From NCBI GenBank assembly GCA_963717455.1, contig OY970336.1:5456001-5520000 (forward strand): 64,000 nt of DNA, written 5' to 3'. Position 1 is the stretch's first letter. Every line of letters starts with the position of its first letter. This stretch comes from Bog-473 sp963717455. Its GTDB lineage: Bacteria > Actinomycetota > Acidimicrobiia > Acidimicrobiales > RAAP-2. The position numbers and the translations under genes were made by a program. A model generated the notes under the pieces. That model saw only the letters and a list, made by a program, of their open reading frames with translations. It was not told the DNA's origin and ran no database searches. This document shows, in pieces, positions 52,047 to 60,368 of this stretch.

Positions 52047-52394
52047 ATGTTTGCATTTCGATCGGGACGCCAGCACATGAACTGGCTGGCGCTCATCGCC
52101 GTGCCGGCGCTACTGACTTTGGTGATCGGCCACCCCATCCCCCATCCGCTCTTCGACCCTGGTCCTCGGGCTACCGCGAAGCCGGATCCGCTGGCAGAAG
52201 TGGCCGCCATCGGAGCCTGGGTGGCGTGGGGCGCGGGGATCGCGACACAGGCAAGACGGTGCCGCAGAATGAACCCAGGTCATCGGGTGGGGATCAAGCC
52301 CAGTGCTTCATGTTCTGGATCAGGAGCGCCGGCAGCTCAACCCTCTGGCACAGCCCCACCAGCTCAACCCCCTGGCACAGATCGGACGCTGTGA
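52047..52394 (+). CDS. Possible truncated membrane protein
   Basis: A 115-residue frame with ATG 52047 behind AGGAGCGG. The first 70 residues (MNWLALIAVPALLTLVIGH, then DPLAEVAAIGAWVAWGAG) resemble the paired membrane segments at the N-terminus of large LysM/BTAD proteins often found with this type of conjugation operon. The rest (APAAQPSGTAPPAQPPG) is low complexity and overlaps a direct repeat. It may be the stump of such a gene. Confidence 0.4.
   Translation: MFAFRSGRQHMNWLALIAVPALLTLVIGHPIPHPLFDPGPRATAKPDPLAEVAAIGAWVAWGAGIATQARRCRRMNPGHRVGIKPSASCSGSGAPAAQPSGTAPPAQPPGTDRTL
52333..52380 (+). repeat. Two-copy short direct repeat
   Basis: CAGCTCAACCCTCTGGCACAG at 52333 and the same with one T-to-C change at 52360, 27 bp apart. 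It produces the Pro-rich repeat at the end of the small membrane-like frame. Confidence 0.7.
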
Positions 52395-52694
52395 ATCGCG
52401 ACCAATGGCTCTCGGCTGAGCGCACGTGCGAGAGAGACGAAATCACGGTTCACGACATTACGACCATCTCTTTACTCCCGGTAGCAGGTGCTGAGTGGCG
52501 TGCACGCCAACGATGCGAAGAGCTGGCCGCCGATGGATGATGCAATTCAACGAGGCGTGTCGGATTCGACTACAAGATGCGAGACCACGGTGCCACTTGT
52601 AGGAGCACAAAAGATTAGAAGTATTCTCTCATGACATCCGAGCGAATACCTCAGATATTGGCCTCATTCTAGCACTTGTAAGTAGAATTGCGTC
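52395..52694. other. Intergenic stretch, no gene seen
   Basis: No protein-like frame, RNA gene or strong repeat was recognised here. GC begins to fall toward its right side, marking entry into the compositionally distinct island. Confidence 0.45.
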
Positions 52695-53051
52695 GTGCTG
52701 ATTCTCATTGGGGTCGTAGTCGGCATCGCCGCTGGCCTTGTCTGCATCATCACAGGTGCCGCCGGATTCATTCGCTGGATTATGAAAATCGTTCGGGAGA
52801 AGAGTGCACTGCGAGATGCTCTTCGAGCCGCAGAAGAGGCAGAAGCGAGACGTCTTGCTCAAAGCCACCGTGTCGCAAGGAAGAACCATGCGACAGCAGA
52901 GCTGCTGCAAACCACTCGCGCTCGAAGCGTCATAGCTCCGTGGGAAGATCCCTGGGCTGGGACGAGCGCAACTGGCTTCGGGCAAGTTGTTCGAAATGAT
53001 CTTCGTCGTCGGGGTATTTCTCCAGCTGGCCATGCCCGAGGTCAGCGGTAA
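52695..53051 (+). CDS. Small membrane protein of unknown function
   Basis: A 118-residue frame from GTG 52695. LILIGVVVGIAAGLVCIITGAAGFI is a membrane helix, followed by a charged coiled segment SALRDALRAAEEAEARRLAQSHRVARK and a polar tail. It resembles small membrane-tethered proteins but matches no family I know. Lower GC than the catabolic genes. It could be an accessory of the island to its right. Confidence 0.45.
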   Translation: MLILIGVVVGIAAGLVCIITGAAGFIRWIMKIVREKSALRDALRAAEEAEARRLAQSHRVARKNHATAELLQTTRARSVIAPWEDPWAGTSATGFGQVVRNDLRRRGISPAGHARGQR

Positions 53052-53220
53052 CTCTTACCGGAGCTGTTTCTTGGGACGCCGACGCCGAAACTGGCGCAGT
53101 GCCGCAAGACCGGCGCGGCCACCGATCCGAATGCTCTGGCGCTTCGGTGCCTGGGAGCAGTTATCACCCCGATCGCCATATTCGGGTAGCTCCAGCCGTG
53201 GCTGCGATGTCGGTCTGCGG

Positions 53221-54327
53221 TCAGTCTTGGTTCGGCACCGGGAGCGGCTGAAGTTGCTCCCAGCCACGGGGTGGGAGAAAGACGGACTCGAGTCCGGCCA
53301 TCTCGATATGGCTGATGTCGTGAGGCCCAGCGGCGTTGTAGTTAATCCGCCCGCCTTGGAGACCAACGCAGTTGAAGACGAGCACGCCGCTGAGCCGGGA
53401 GGGACAGGCGATGAGGTCGTAATCACGTCCGGGGAACGTGTCGCGTAGGAACGCCGAGAGCGAGATGTCGGTCACTGGCGATTGAGGCGGCATCGTCTTG
53501 ATAGAGCCCATGTTGGGCTGCCCGGCGAACAGCTCATCGAAGGCCCACGAAAGGGCAGGCGAGAACGGCAACGGGGACCCATAGGCGGGGAAACATGAGA
53601 GCAGGAGGAGGTTCGGGCTGTCGTCGCTCGTCTGCGTCTTGGTCGGGTCGCCACCCTTCTGGAGCTTGTCGAAGACCTTGAGGTAGATCCGGTTGGCGTC
53701 GTAGTAGGGGCTCGGACCCTTTGAACTTGGAGCATCGAAGGGACCAGGACGGGAGAGCAACAGGCCAGGGTCGTCCTTACGGGCGTCCATCCACCGGCCG
53801 TGCACTTCTTGATCCTCGTCGGACTCGGTGATGACCGTGCACTCCAAATAGTACGAGCGGTCCGGCGTCGTCATGACGATGTCGACGTTGCGCCCGTTGG
53901 CGAGAGCGACGTCGAAGGCGACGGACCAACCCTCGTTGTGATCAGCGGCCTCCAGCGCTTTCGCCCGCACGCATGTCTCGAAGAAGCCGCTCCGCCAGAG
54001 GCGGCCATCGGTGCGGCTGGCCGCGAGCCACTGGACCGCCGCCGTGGAGTCGGACGTGGGGTGATCGCGGATGGCCCGCACGTCAGCGTCCAAGAGGGCG
54101 AGTTGTTCCGGGGTGTGCCACGGCATCATGGCGTAGACGAGGAGGGGTGGCCAGAGGGCGTCCTTGAGATCGTCCTCGCCGCGCACCCACGTGCGGCACT
54201 CCTCGATATAACCCTCCGCCAGGACGGACCGGATCGGACCATCCTCAGGGAGCGTACGGACCGCCTCCTCGACGGCGTCGATGCGCTCGAGGGAGAGAGC
54301 GCGAGAATCGTCGTTGGCGGCCGTCAT
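53221..54327 (-). CDS. Uncharacterised protein with possible PD-(D/E)xK nuclease core
   Basis: A 368-residue protein without a named family. The middle (about 140-165) reads FDVALANGRNVDIVMTTPDRSYYLECTVI: a D-x(n)-E-x-T arrangement on two strands, reminiscent of PD-(D/E)xK nucleases with Thr in place of Lys. A preceding helix (WLAASRTDGRLWRSGFFETCVRAKALEA) fits the alpha1 of that fold. The C-terminal half is strand-rich (YDLIACPSRLSGVLVFN). No membrane segment. It is divergent from the RES gene, 176 bp away, and could be part of the defence-like cluster. Confidence 0.6.
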   Translation of the reverse strand: MTAANDDSRALSLERIDAVEEAVRTLPEDGPIRSVLAEGYIEECRTWVRGEDDLKDALWPPLLVYAMMPWHTPEQLALLDADVRAIRDHPTSDSTAAVQWLAASRTDGRLWRSGFFETCVRAKALEAADHNEGWSVAFDVALANGRNVDIVMTTPDRSYYLECTVITESDEDQEVHGRWMDARKDDPGLLLSRPGPFDAPSSKGPSPYYDANRIYLKVFDKLQKGGDPTKTQTSDDSPNLLLLSCFPAYGSPLPFSPALSWAFDELFAGQPNMGSIKTMPPQSPVTDISLSAFLRDTFPGRDYDLIACPSRLSGVLVFNCVGLQGGRINYNAAGPHDISHIEMAGLESVFLPPRGWEQLQPLPVPNQD

Positions 54328-54503
54328 ACGTCGGATCGTACCGGGGTGCCGACAGTCGGAAGACTGTGCCCGGAGTGACCAACGTCCTCGCTAGGACCAC
54401 ACGGGGACGCGTTGTAATGCCGGACGTCATGGCAACGACATATTCATGGTTGGTCGGCCTGTATGTAATTTCAGTGCTGCGAAATTGAAGTTGGAGCACA
54501 CCG

Positions 54504-55721
54504 ATGGGCTTCATGAAAGAGATGCAGATGCGCGACCAGGAGCGAGGCTGGTCCGAACCTGACGCGAAGTTCGCCTGCGCCGACCACGTCGAGGATCCAT
54601 ACCTTTGCGACCTGATCATGGGTGCACCGGATGAGAACTCGTGTGACTATTGCGGGCGCACCTCGGACCAACCGATCGCAGCCAGCATCGCCGTGCTCGT
54701 CGAGTCAGTTGCTGCCGTGATCGATGAGTATTGGGATGACGCAGAGAACTTCGTGCCGTGGGAAGGCGGCTGGCAGATGGACGTATCCGACACTTGGGAT
54801 GTCACCGAGGACTTCCGAGAATACTTCGACGACTCCGGCATAGCGGATGATGTGCTCGGATGCTTCCTCGATCGTTCTCTGGCAAGACAATCGCTGTTAG
54901 CACTCGATGCCGAGCAACAACTGAGGTACGGATGGCAGCACTTCGTCGAGGTCGTGACACATGAGACTCGATATCTGTTCCAGACCCGTCCAGCGCCGTT
55001 GACTCACTCCGAGTACTACGAGTCCGTCGACGGCGTCGCACCGTGGGACATGCTGGATCGGCTCGGGGAAGTGACCGTCAGCGCGGATCTGCTACACGAA
55101 CTCACCACCGGCACTGGCTTCTATCGCGGCCGGGTGCACGACTGCGGTGCGACGCTGTGCACCGCAGACGACCTCGGGACGGCACCGTCGCATGCTGCAC
55201 TGTTTTCGAATCGCATGAGTCCCGCCGGAATCCCCATGTTCTACGGGGCGATGGACGTCGAGACCACGATCGCGGAGATAGAGGCACGAGGGAAATGCGT
55301 GACGATAGGTCTCTTCCTGACTGCAAAGCCCCTCCTTGTGGTCGACTTCACGAAGAAGGTGGTGCTTCCCAGCATCTTCGACATACCACGACGCGGAACG
55401 CGCGACGTTCTGCGCTTCGTACAGGGTTTTGTTCGTGACCTTCAACGCCCGATCACCAAGGACGGACGTGAGCATGTCGACTACGTTCCGACGCAGATCG
55501 TCACCGAATATTTCCGGCGCACATTTCCGGATTGCGACGTCGACGGGCTTCTATATCCCTCCGCCAAGAGCGACACCGGAGTTTGTTGTGTGCTGTTCGT
55601 CGAGCACGACCGATGCGTCGACATCTCTCCAGAATGGCCAGCACGAGATGACGTTCTCGGGCTCGACCCATCGACTGTGATAACGGTGGGCCATGCCGAC
55701 GCATCGGCTGAAGCGAATTAA
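54504..55721 (+). CDS. HEPN/RES-domain protein (RES toxin-like)
   Basis: A 405-residue protein. The N-terminal zinc ribbon-like part CADHVEDPYLCDLI...CDYC (about 25-55) and the helical stretch to ~200 fit the HEPN/RES N-terminal domain. The RES domain begins near 205 with FYRGRVHDC, then HAALFSNRMSPAGIPMFYGAMDVETTIAEIEA: the Arg, Tyr and Glu of the R-E-S signature, followed by LLVVDFTKK; a late Ser is near SAKSDTGVC. RES domains are NAD+ glycohydrolase toxins in known toxin-antitoxin pairs. No Xre-type antitoxin lies next to it. GGAG precedes ATG 54504. Confidence 0.8.
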   Translation: MGFMKEMQMRDQERGWSEPDAKFACADHVEDPYLCDLIMGAPDENSCDYCGRTSDQPIAASIAVLVESVAAVIDEYWDDAENFVPWEGGWQMDVSDTWDVTEDFREYFDDSGIADDVLGCFLDRSLARQSLLALDAEQQLRYGWQHFVEVVTHETRYLFQTRPAPLTHSEYYESVDGVAPWDMLDRLGEVTVSADLLHELTTGTGFYRGRVHDCGATLCTADDLGTAPSHAALFSNRMSPAGIPMFYGAMDVETTIAEIEARGKCVTIGLFLTAKPLLVVDFTKKVVLPSIFDIPRRGTRDVLRFVQGFVRDLQRPITKDGREHVDYVPTQIVTEYFRRTFPDCDVDGLLYPSAKSDTGVCCVLFVEHDRCVDISPEWPARDDVLGLDPSTVITVGHADASAEAN

Positions 55722-55847
55722 CTCGGAACCCCGGCTGATTCCCGAAGGGCCGCGGACCTTGTTGGCTGCTACGGCGTAAGCACCTCTGGCCAGCCAATGT
55801 TGTGCAGGCTGGGGGTGGTTCAGTCAACCAGATGACAAGATTCTCGG

Positions 55848-57026
55848 GTGTGGATCCCTCAGACTCAGGACGAACTGATTGCCGGTCTTGCTGATGTGGC
55901 GGAGAGCGCTGAACTGGAGTTCAAGCAGCAGCTGCCGTTAGCGGGCAGGAACGAGGACATCGCTATCGACGTCGCAGCAATGACCACGGATGGCGGGACG
56001 ATCATATACGGGGTGGCCGAGGACAGGTCATTAGGAACCTTCACGCATTCACCAATCCCACTTCCGGGTGCCATGGAGCGAATATCGAACGTAGTGAGGT
56101 CGTCAATTGCTGGATCTCCGTCTTTCGATGTATTTCCGCTTGATCCGGGGCAACCCGCTGGGTTCCTGGTGGTAGCTGTTCCCGCATCGATGAATGCGCC
56201 GCATCAGGTGACGATAAGGGGTCAACATCGGTTTTACGGTCGGGGACCAGGTGGCAACGTAATTCTCACTCAGGGTGAAATCGATCGTCTCTACCTCCGT
56301 CGCAGCCGCTGGGTGGAAGAGGGATCTGCCTTTCTCGACTCAGCCGTTAACGACACGTCAGGGGTCTTTTCCGAATCAGGCGAAAGGCTCGGGTGGCTAC
56401 AGGTGGCAATCAAGCCGCTGATTGGACCCGAGGATCTCTTGGATAGAGCTTCGCCAACGAGGTCGGCCGACGATCTAGCCGATCTAGTTCGGGATGCCGA
56501 AAATGCTCTTGCTTTTTCAACGTCGTGGGATCCCCACGTACTGGATCTCGCGCGACAACGATTCTACCCAACGCTGAACGGCGTGTCGTTTACGGATGGT
56601 GCAAATCAGTTCATGGAAGTGCGGGATGACGGTGAGATTCGATACGCATTCGCTGGCATCGCAAATGATTGGAACAGCCACGCTGGCGCGGACCGTGTCT
56701 GGATCATTCGAGATGCGTCGGTAGCGCGAGTTCTTTGTGAGCTCTTCGTTTTTGCGAATCGCCTTTACACCAGGGCTGGCTACCACGGTCCGACCAACGT
56801 CGGGTATCTCGTTAGTAAGTCCGAAGGGGCAGTGTCGGCATCGTGGTTTGAAGGGATTCGCGTTAGACCCCCAATGGGAGCACCCCAGCTCCCAGCCGAC
56901 GTCCGACGAATCGATCAGGTACTCGTCGCCGATCTGGCTCCTGATCGCGTCAAGGACACCGTCCGAAGGTTGATAGCACCGCTCATTCGAGTCCTTGCTT
57001 CGCCCGGGCCGCATCCACTGGATTGA
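55848..57026 (+). CDS. AlbA_2 (Schlafen AAA_4) domain protein
   Basis: A 392-residue protein. Residues ~10-130 carry the AlbA_2 putative DNA/RNA-binding domain: VAESAELEFKQQLP, then IAIDVAAMTTDGGTIIYGVAED, then QPAGFLVVAVPAS and HRFYGRGPGGNVILT. This ExxxxEFK...GG.ixiGV pattern is the Schlafen AAA_4 type. There is no helicase or AAA motor behind it; the C-terminal ~260 residues are unclassified, ending RRLIAPLIRVLASPG. The next gene starts 4 bp after the stop and encodes a CHAT/caspase-like protein, so a sensor plus effector pair is plausible. GTG 55848 is the assumed start. Confidence 0.8.
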   Translation: MWIPQTQDELIAGLADVAESAELEFKQQLPLAGRNEDIAIDVAAMTTDGGTIIYGVAEDRSLGTFTHSPIPLPGAMERISNVVRSSIAGSPSFDVFPLDPGQPAGFLVVAVPASMNAPHQVTIRGQHRFYGRGPGGNVILTQGEIDRLYLRRSRWVEEGSAFLDSAVNDTSGVFSESGERLGWLQVAIKPLIGPEDLLDRASPTRSADDLADLVRDAENALAFSTSWDPHVLDLARQRFYPTLNGVSFTDGANQFMEVRDDGEIRYAFAGIANDWNSHAGADRVWIIRDASVARVLCELFVFANRLYTRAGYHGPTNVGYLVSKSEGAVSASWFEGIRVRPPMGAPQLPADVRRIDQVLVADLAPDRVKDTVRRLIAPLIRVLASPGPHPLD

Positions 57027-57030
57027 GTCA

Positions 57031-57642
57031 GTGCCCTCGAGACAGGTCCTTGAAATCAAGATCTTGAGCTGTGGCGGAATGTGGGACCTCATGAGCGAGC
57101 TGGAGGCGGCCTTTCTAGTAAATTCCCTTGGACTCTTCCGAAATGTGGTTGATCGTGGGCGTGCGACGCCTCGCGGCAACGTCAACTTGGTTCGTGCCTA
57201 TACAGCGAAAGACTTCTACCGGGGTGTCAGTGGTACCGAAGATCTCCTCCACCTCATCGGGCATGCAGATGCTTCGACCTTGCAAACCGGCGACGGCAAA
57301 AGCCTCGTTACAGCAGCAGAGGTTCAGAAGCGTGCAGAAAAGTCCACCTTGAAAGTCCCCGAAATCGTCGTCTGTACGAACTGCAAATTTCAAAGTTCTG
57401 CGTGGAGAAGTGCGCTTAAGGCGGCTGGAGTCAAAGTACTAATCGCTTCACCGAAGAACGTGACACCCGCAGACCTCACAGCATTCGATATGTCGTTCTA
57501 TTCAGCTCTTCTTTCGCAGGTGCGTCGAGGTACCAGCACGGTTGATAGAGTTGAGGCATCCTTCAAGTTGGCAAACAAGCACTACAAAGCAATCCACGCT
57601 GTCGGAACTCGGTATGCGCCGTTCGCGCTAGAACATCTGTGA
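57031..57642 (+). CDS. CHAT/caspase-like small protein, coupled to AlbA_2
   Basis: A 203-residue protein. Strand-helix layout with EDLLHLIGHADAS (His near 86), then KVPEIVVCTNCKFQSSAWRSALKAAGVKVLIAS with Cys near 125, then FDMSFYSALLSQVRRGTSTVDRVEASFKLAN. H-G-H-x-D followed by V-x-x-N-C and a Rossmann-like third strand matches the clan CD/CHAT peptidase arrangement, and the FYxxLxxG...A...A ending is typical of CHAT domains. GTG 57031 follows the upstream stop by 4 nt. The fold call is by eye. If right, the AlbA_2 partner could trigger it. Confidence 0.65.
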   Translation: MPSRQVLEIKILSCGGMWDLMSELEAAFLVNSLGLFRNVVDRGRATPRGNVNLVRAYTAKDFYRGVSGTEDLLHLIGHADASTLQTGDGKSLVTAAEVQKRAEKSTLKVPEIVVCTNCKFQSSAWRSALKAAGVKVLIASPKNVTPADLTAFDMSFYSALLSQVRRGTSTVDRVEASFKLANKHYKAIHAVGTRYAPFALEHL

Positions 57643-57704
57643 TGGGTCGGCTTGCATTCGCGACCTCACAGTGATCTAGCGCCGACGCTCAAGACGAAGG
57701 TCGG

Positions 57705-58625
57705 TCACAGTACCGACGAAGCCGGTAGATAACAGCCACCCGTTTCGTTTGCATGCCTCTTCTTCAGCTTTAGGAGATCATCGAGTCGGATACGTTGGTC
57801 CAAGACGAGGTACAGATCGGATCCGTCCATAGCCATGAAGGGCGTCGACTCGGCGTATTGAGTTATCGCATCCTGAGTAAGACCGGCAATGCTGACAAAT
57901 AGGCCAAGCGCGTTCTTGCCCTTCCTGCGGACCTTCGTGGCAAACACATCCGCGTCGGCTCGACTGGATGCCTCAGCCCACCACCGCGCTTCCACGATGT
58001 AGTCATCTGTATCAAAACTTAGAGATCCATCGATCTGTTCCCGCTCGAGGTCGTACGAAAGGCGCGGTTCCATGTCAAACAGCAGAAATAAATCAGTGAG
58101 TAGAGGTTCCAGGGCCTTGCCCCGCTTTTGATGATTCGGTTCCTCTTGAAGGGTAAGGAACCGCCTCCGCAGCTGCTCGACCTCATCAGCAAAGGTTCGC
58201 TGCGCCTCATCCTGCGCTCGCCTAGCTTCTCGCTCAGCGATCACCTGCTCGCGAGCGGAGATCTCTCCGGCATAGTCCTGCGTTAGATCCTTCAGGTGAG
58301 CGACCGCCTGTTTCGCCGTCCGGAGTCGAAGAGCACGATCCTCGTAATCCTTGATGAGTTCGATGTTCGGGAAGGTCGCCATGCTGGCGATCTCCATCAT
58401 CAGGGTCAGCGTGACATCTTGATAGCGATTCTCGTCAGACATCAATCGATCGACGAGCCGGTCTGCGACGTCACGCTTCGGCTCACCAAACGGCAGACCG
58501 GATAGCAACTCGGGCGATTCCCTGAGTGCAGTCCTGAGGTAAGTCTCGAAGGGTCGCTTGTTCCAGACGATAACCGCCACAGCCTCGCGAAGAGCCTGAT
58601 ACGCCGCCGCTGAGATTTGCTTCAT
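57705..58625 (-). CDS. Mrr/PD-(D/E)xK-type restriction endonuclease-like protein
   Basis: A 306-residue protein. The N-terminal ~185 residues are helical with a coiled-coil (SAREQVIAEREARRAQDEAQR). The C-terminal nuclease-like domain shows KRGKALEPLLTDLFLLF (E on alpha1), LEREQIDGSLSFDTDDYIVEARWW (D, then ExR in place of ExK) and KNALGLFVSIAGLTQDAI. This is the Mrr_cat-like layout. It converges with the AlbA_2/CHAT-like pair, 62 bp apart. ATG 58625 is chosen because the longer frame upstream is not protein-like; there is no strong ribosome site. Likely cuts foreign or modified DNA. Confidence 0.8.
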   Translation of the reverse strand: MKQISAAAYQALREAVAVIVWNKRPFETYLRTALRESPELLSGLPFGEPKRDVADRLVDRLMSDENRYQDVTLTLMMEIASMATFPNIELIKDYEDRALRLRTAKQAVAHLKDLTQDYAGEISAREQVIAEREARRAQDEAQRTFADEVEQLRRRFLTLQEEPNHQKRGKALEPLLTDLFLLFDMEPRLSYDLEREQIDGSLSFDTDDYIVEARWWAEASSRADADVFATKVRRKGKNALGLFVSIAGLTQDAITQYAESTPFMAMDGSDLYLVLDQRIRLDDLLKLKKRHANETGGCYLPASSVL

Positions 58626-58656
58626 TTGGCCATCATTCGAGAAGTCATGCTGGAAC

Positions 58657-58989
58657 TTAAATCTTCCAGCCCCTCCCGCGGAACATGGGCACACCCTGAG
58701 CCCAAAGCAAGTTGCGATGCTCGTGCATGGCGTGGCGGTCCTGGACGGACCTCGGAGCGGCTTCTCGGATGAAGTGGACCATGAGGTTGCTCGCCACGGC
58801 GTCGTTGACCGAGACCTTCTCCACTCCGCTCTCTCGGAGTCGACGCCGCCAACTGGGGAAATGGGGCCTCATGAGTTCGATCGACGTTCCAGCGGGGGTC
58901 CACTGGAGGATGTAGTTCTCAATGTCGTTGTATTCCGGGTCCAGGTCGGAACCGTCGTCCCACTCCTCCCACACGCTCATGTATCTCAT
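58657..58989 (-). CDS. Hypothetical protein
   Basis: A 110-residue acidic protein starting MRYMSVWEEWDDGSDLDPEYNDIENYILQW. It has no recognisable family. It lies 31 bp upstream of the endonuclease-like gene in the same direction, and its composition resembles that gene, so it may be an accessory or immunity partner. The middle helix (VNDAVASNLMVHFIREAAPRS) and terminal GVPMFRGRGWKI are the only clear features. Confidence 0.5.
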   Translation of the reverse strand: MRYMSVWEEWDDGSDLDPEYNDIENYILQWTPAGTSIELMRPHFPSWRRRLRESGVEKVSVNDAVASNLMVHFIREAAPRSVQDRHAMHEHRNLLWAQGVPMFRGRGWKI

Positions 58990-59086
58990 GGCGACCCAGG
59001 ATACTTCGGGCCGCCAAGGGGTAACCCGGGGATTTAGCTGCAAAGCCGCATCGCTTCTCGATGATGCCAACGACTTCCCCAAAGCG

Positions 59087-59698
59087 TCAGAGGGTCGTTG
59101 GCGTTACGGTCGGCTTGCCCTCCACCTTGTTGACCGCCTCGCGGACGTAAGCCTGAGCCTGATCGATATCGGGTGTGCCGACGTCCTCGTACTCGATTGC
59201 CGCGAAGGTCTTGCCCGTCCGGAAGAGAACCAAGTCGGCGCCGAGGTTGACACCCTGTACCGTCAGAGTGAGCGCGTAGGCGGAGGAACCCTGACCTATC
59301 TGAGGAAACGACATGGCTCCGACATGCACGGTGGCTGTTTGACCACCGCTCGTTGCGGTGTAGTTGTTGCACTTGATCAAGGCCTTGCTGAGCTTCGTAT
59401 ATGTATGCAGAGCGCCCGAACCTGCCATGAGGACCTCTTCGAGGTCGGGGGCGCTCCCGTCTGAGAACCTCGCAGTGACCTTGGTGACGTTCTTTCCTGG
59501 ATTCCTCAGCGCCGACACGCATCCCTGGTCCCCGGTGTCACTGGAGTTGTTGACTGACCACCCTGTGGGGAAATTCGAGATGGATAGGGCTTCGGACTTG
59601 AGCTGTCCCTTCGATATGGCGCCCGCCATTCCAGCGGAGAGCGTCAGTACCAGTGCAGTACCGACCGTGGCGAGGGCCACGAAACGAAGGGTTCGCAT
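59087..59698 (-). CDS. Exported protein of unknown function
   Basis: A 203-residue protein with a classical signal peptide, MRTLRFVALATVGTALVLTLSAGMAGA, and a mature part resembling lipoprotein-like sensor domains: ISNFPTGWSVNNSSDTGDQGC, then LHTYTKLSKALIKCNNYTATSGG with a Cys pair, and GADLVLFRTGKTFAAIEY. No lipobox Cys at the cleavage site. It stands alone, between the endonuclease cluster and the conjugation operon. Confidence 0.7.
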   Translation of the reverse strand: MRTLRFVALATVGTALVLTLSAGMAGAISKGQLKSEALSISNFPTGWSVNNSSDTGDQGCVSALRNPGKNVTKVTARFSDGSAPDLEEVLMAGSGALHTYTKLSKALIKCNNYTATSGGQTATVHVGAMSFPQIGQGSSAYALTLTVQGVNLGADLVLFRTGKTFAAIEYEDVGTPDIDQAQAYVREAVNKVEGKPTVTPTTL

Positions 59699-59829
59699 GG
59701 CCCGAACGGTAGTTCTTGCGACCGCGATCCGGCGGTGCCGCGTTCGCGTAGAGACCCAGTGGGTCAACCCGCGCCGTCCCTAGTAGTCCTAGCTACTTCT
59801 GCTCAGGACTAGGAAGCCCGTCGCCGATC

Positions 59830-59980
59830 GGTGACACTTTGCGAACTTGCGACTTCCGAATTGCGGGGGTGACGAGTCGCCCGCTTGAGACACCGCTTCA
59901 GGGGACCGAAGGTGACGCGCGAGTCTCCGTCACCCGCCCTGGTCGGGGAGGACTTGTGCCGGGGTGACGCCGGGGGTGAC
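59830..59980 (+). repeat. Cluster of GGTGAC repeats upstream of the conjugation operon
   Basis: GGTGAC occurs at 59830, 59868, 59911, 59963 and 59975, with one inverted copy (GTCACC) at 59929, several as GGGGTGACG. The region is otherwise free of genes and precedes the pilin-like gene by about 60 bp. It may be an iteron-like binding array for a conjugation regulator or a transfer-related site. Confidence 0.5.
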
Positions 59981-60043
59981 GGCGGTCTCGACCATGGGTG
60001 ATGTCCGGGACGCTCGGTCCCGGTTCGGAGCCTTGGAGGTCCC

Positions 60044-60364
60044 GTGATCCCCCAACTGCTTGTCTTGAGACCCGCCACCATGGCCGGTGGAGCCGGCATC
60101 AACATCTCACCGAACAGCTCACTGCCCGGCTCGTCCCAGGTGTCGTCGTTTCTCGGTGGCATCGAGCAGTGGGCGATCTACGCCTGCCTGCTCGGACTGA
60201 TCGTCGGCGGGGCCAGCCTGTGGTGGGGGATCCAGAACGGGTCGATCAACCGCACGTCGGTCTCCCAACACAAGATCCTCGCCGCGCTAGCCGGGGCGAT
60301 CATCATCGGCGCGGCCGTCTACCTCATCACGTGGGCGTTCAACTTCGGCTCAACAGTGAGCTGA
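60044..60364 (+). CDS. Pilin-like small membrane protein of the conjugation operon
   Basis: A 106-residue protein; GGAGGT lies 4 nt before GTG 60044. Two membrane helices: AIYACLLGLIVGGASLWWGI (about 44-63) and ILAALAGAIIIGAAVYLITWAF (about 78-99), joined by a short polar loop, as in VirB2/TrbC-type pilins or accessory channel proteins. It is first in an operon with the TrbL-like protein 4 bp downstream. Family name cannot be given with certainty. Confidence 0.7.
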   Translation: MIPQLLVLRPATMAGGAGINISPNSSLPGSSQVSSFLGGIEQWAIYACLLGLIVGGASLWWGIQNGSINRTSVSQHKILAALAGAIIIGAAVYLITWAFNFGSTVS

Positions 60365-60368
60365 GTCG

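Noticed and set aside
51728..52540. A 270-residue frame across repeat copy 3
   Set aside because: Composition is poor in hydrophobic residues and rich in Arg/Ser; it overlaps the better small frame at 52047 and has no recognisable domain.
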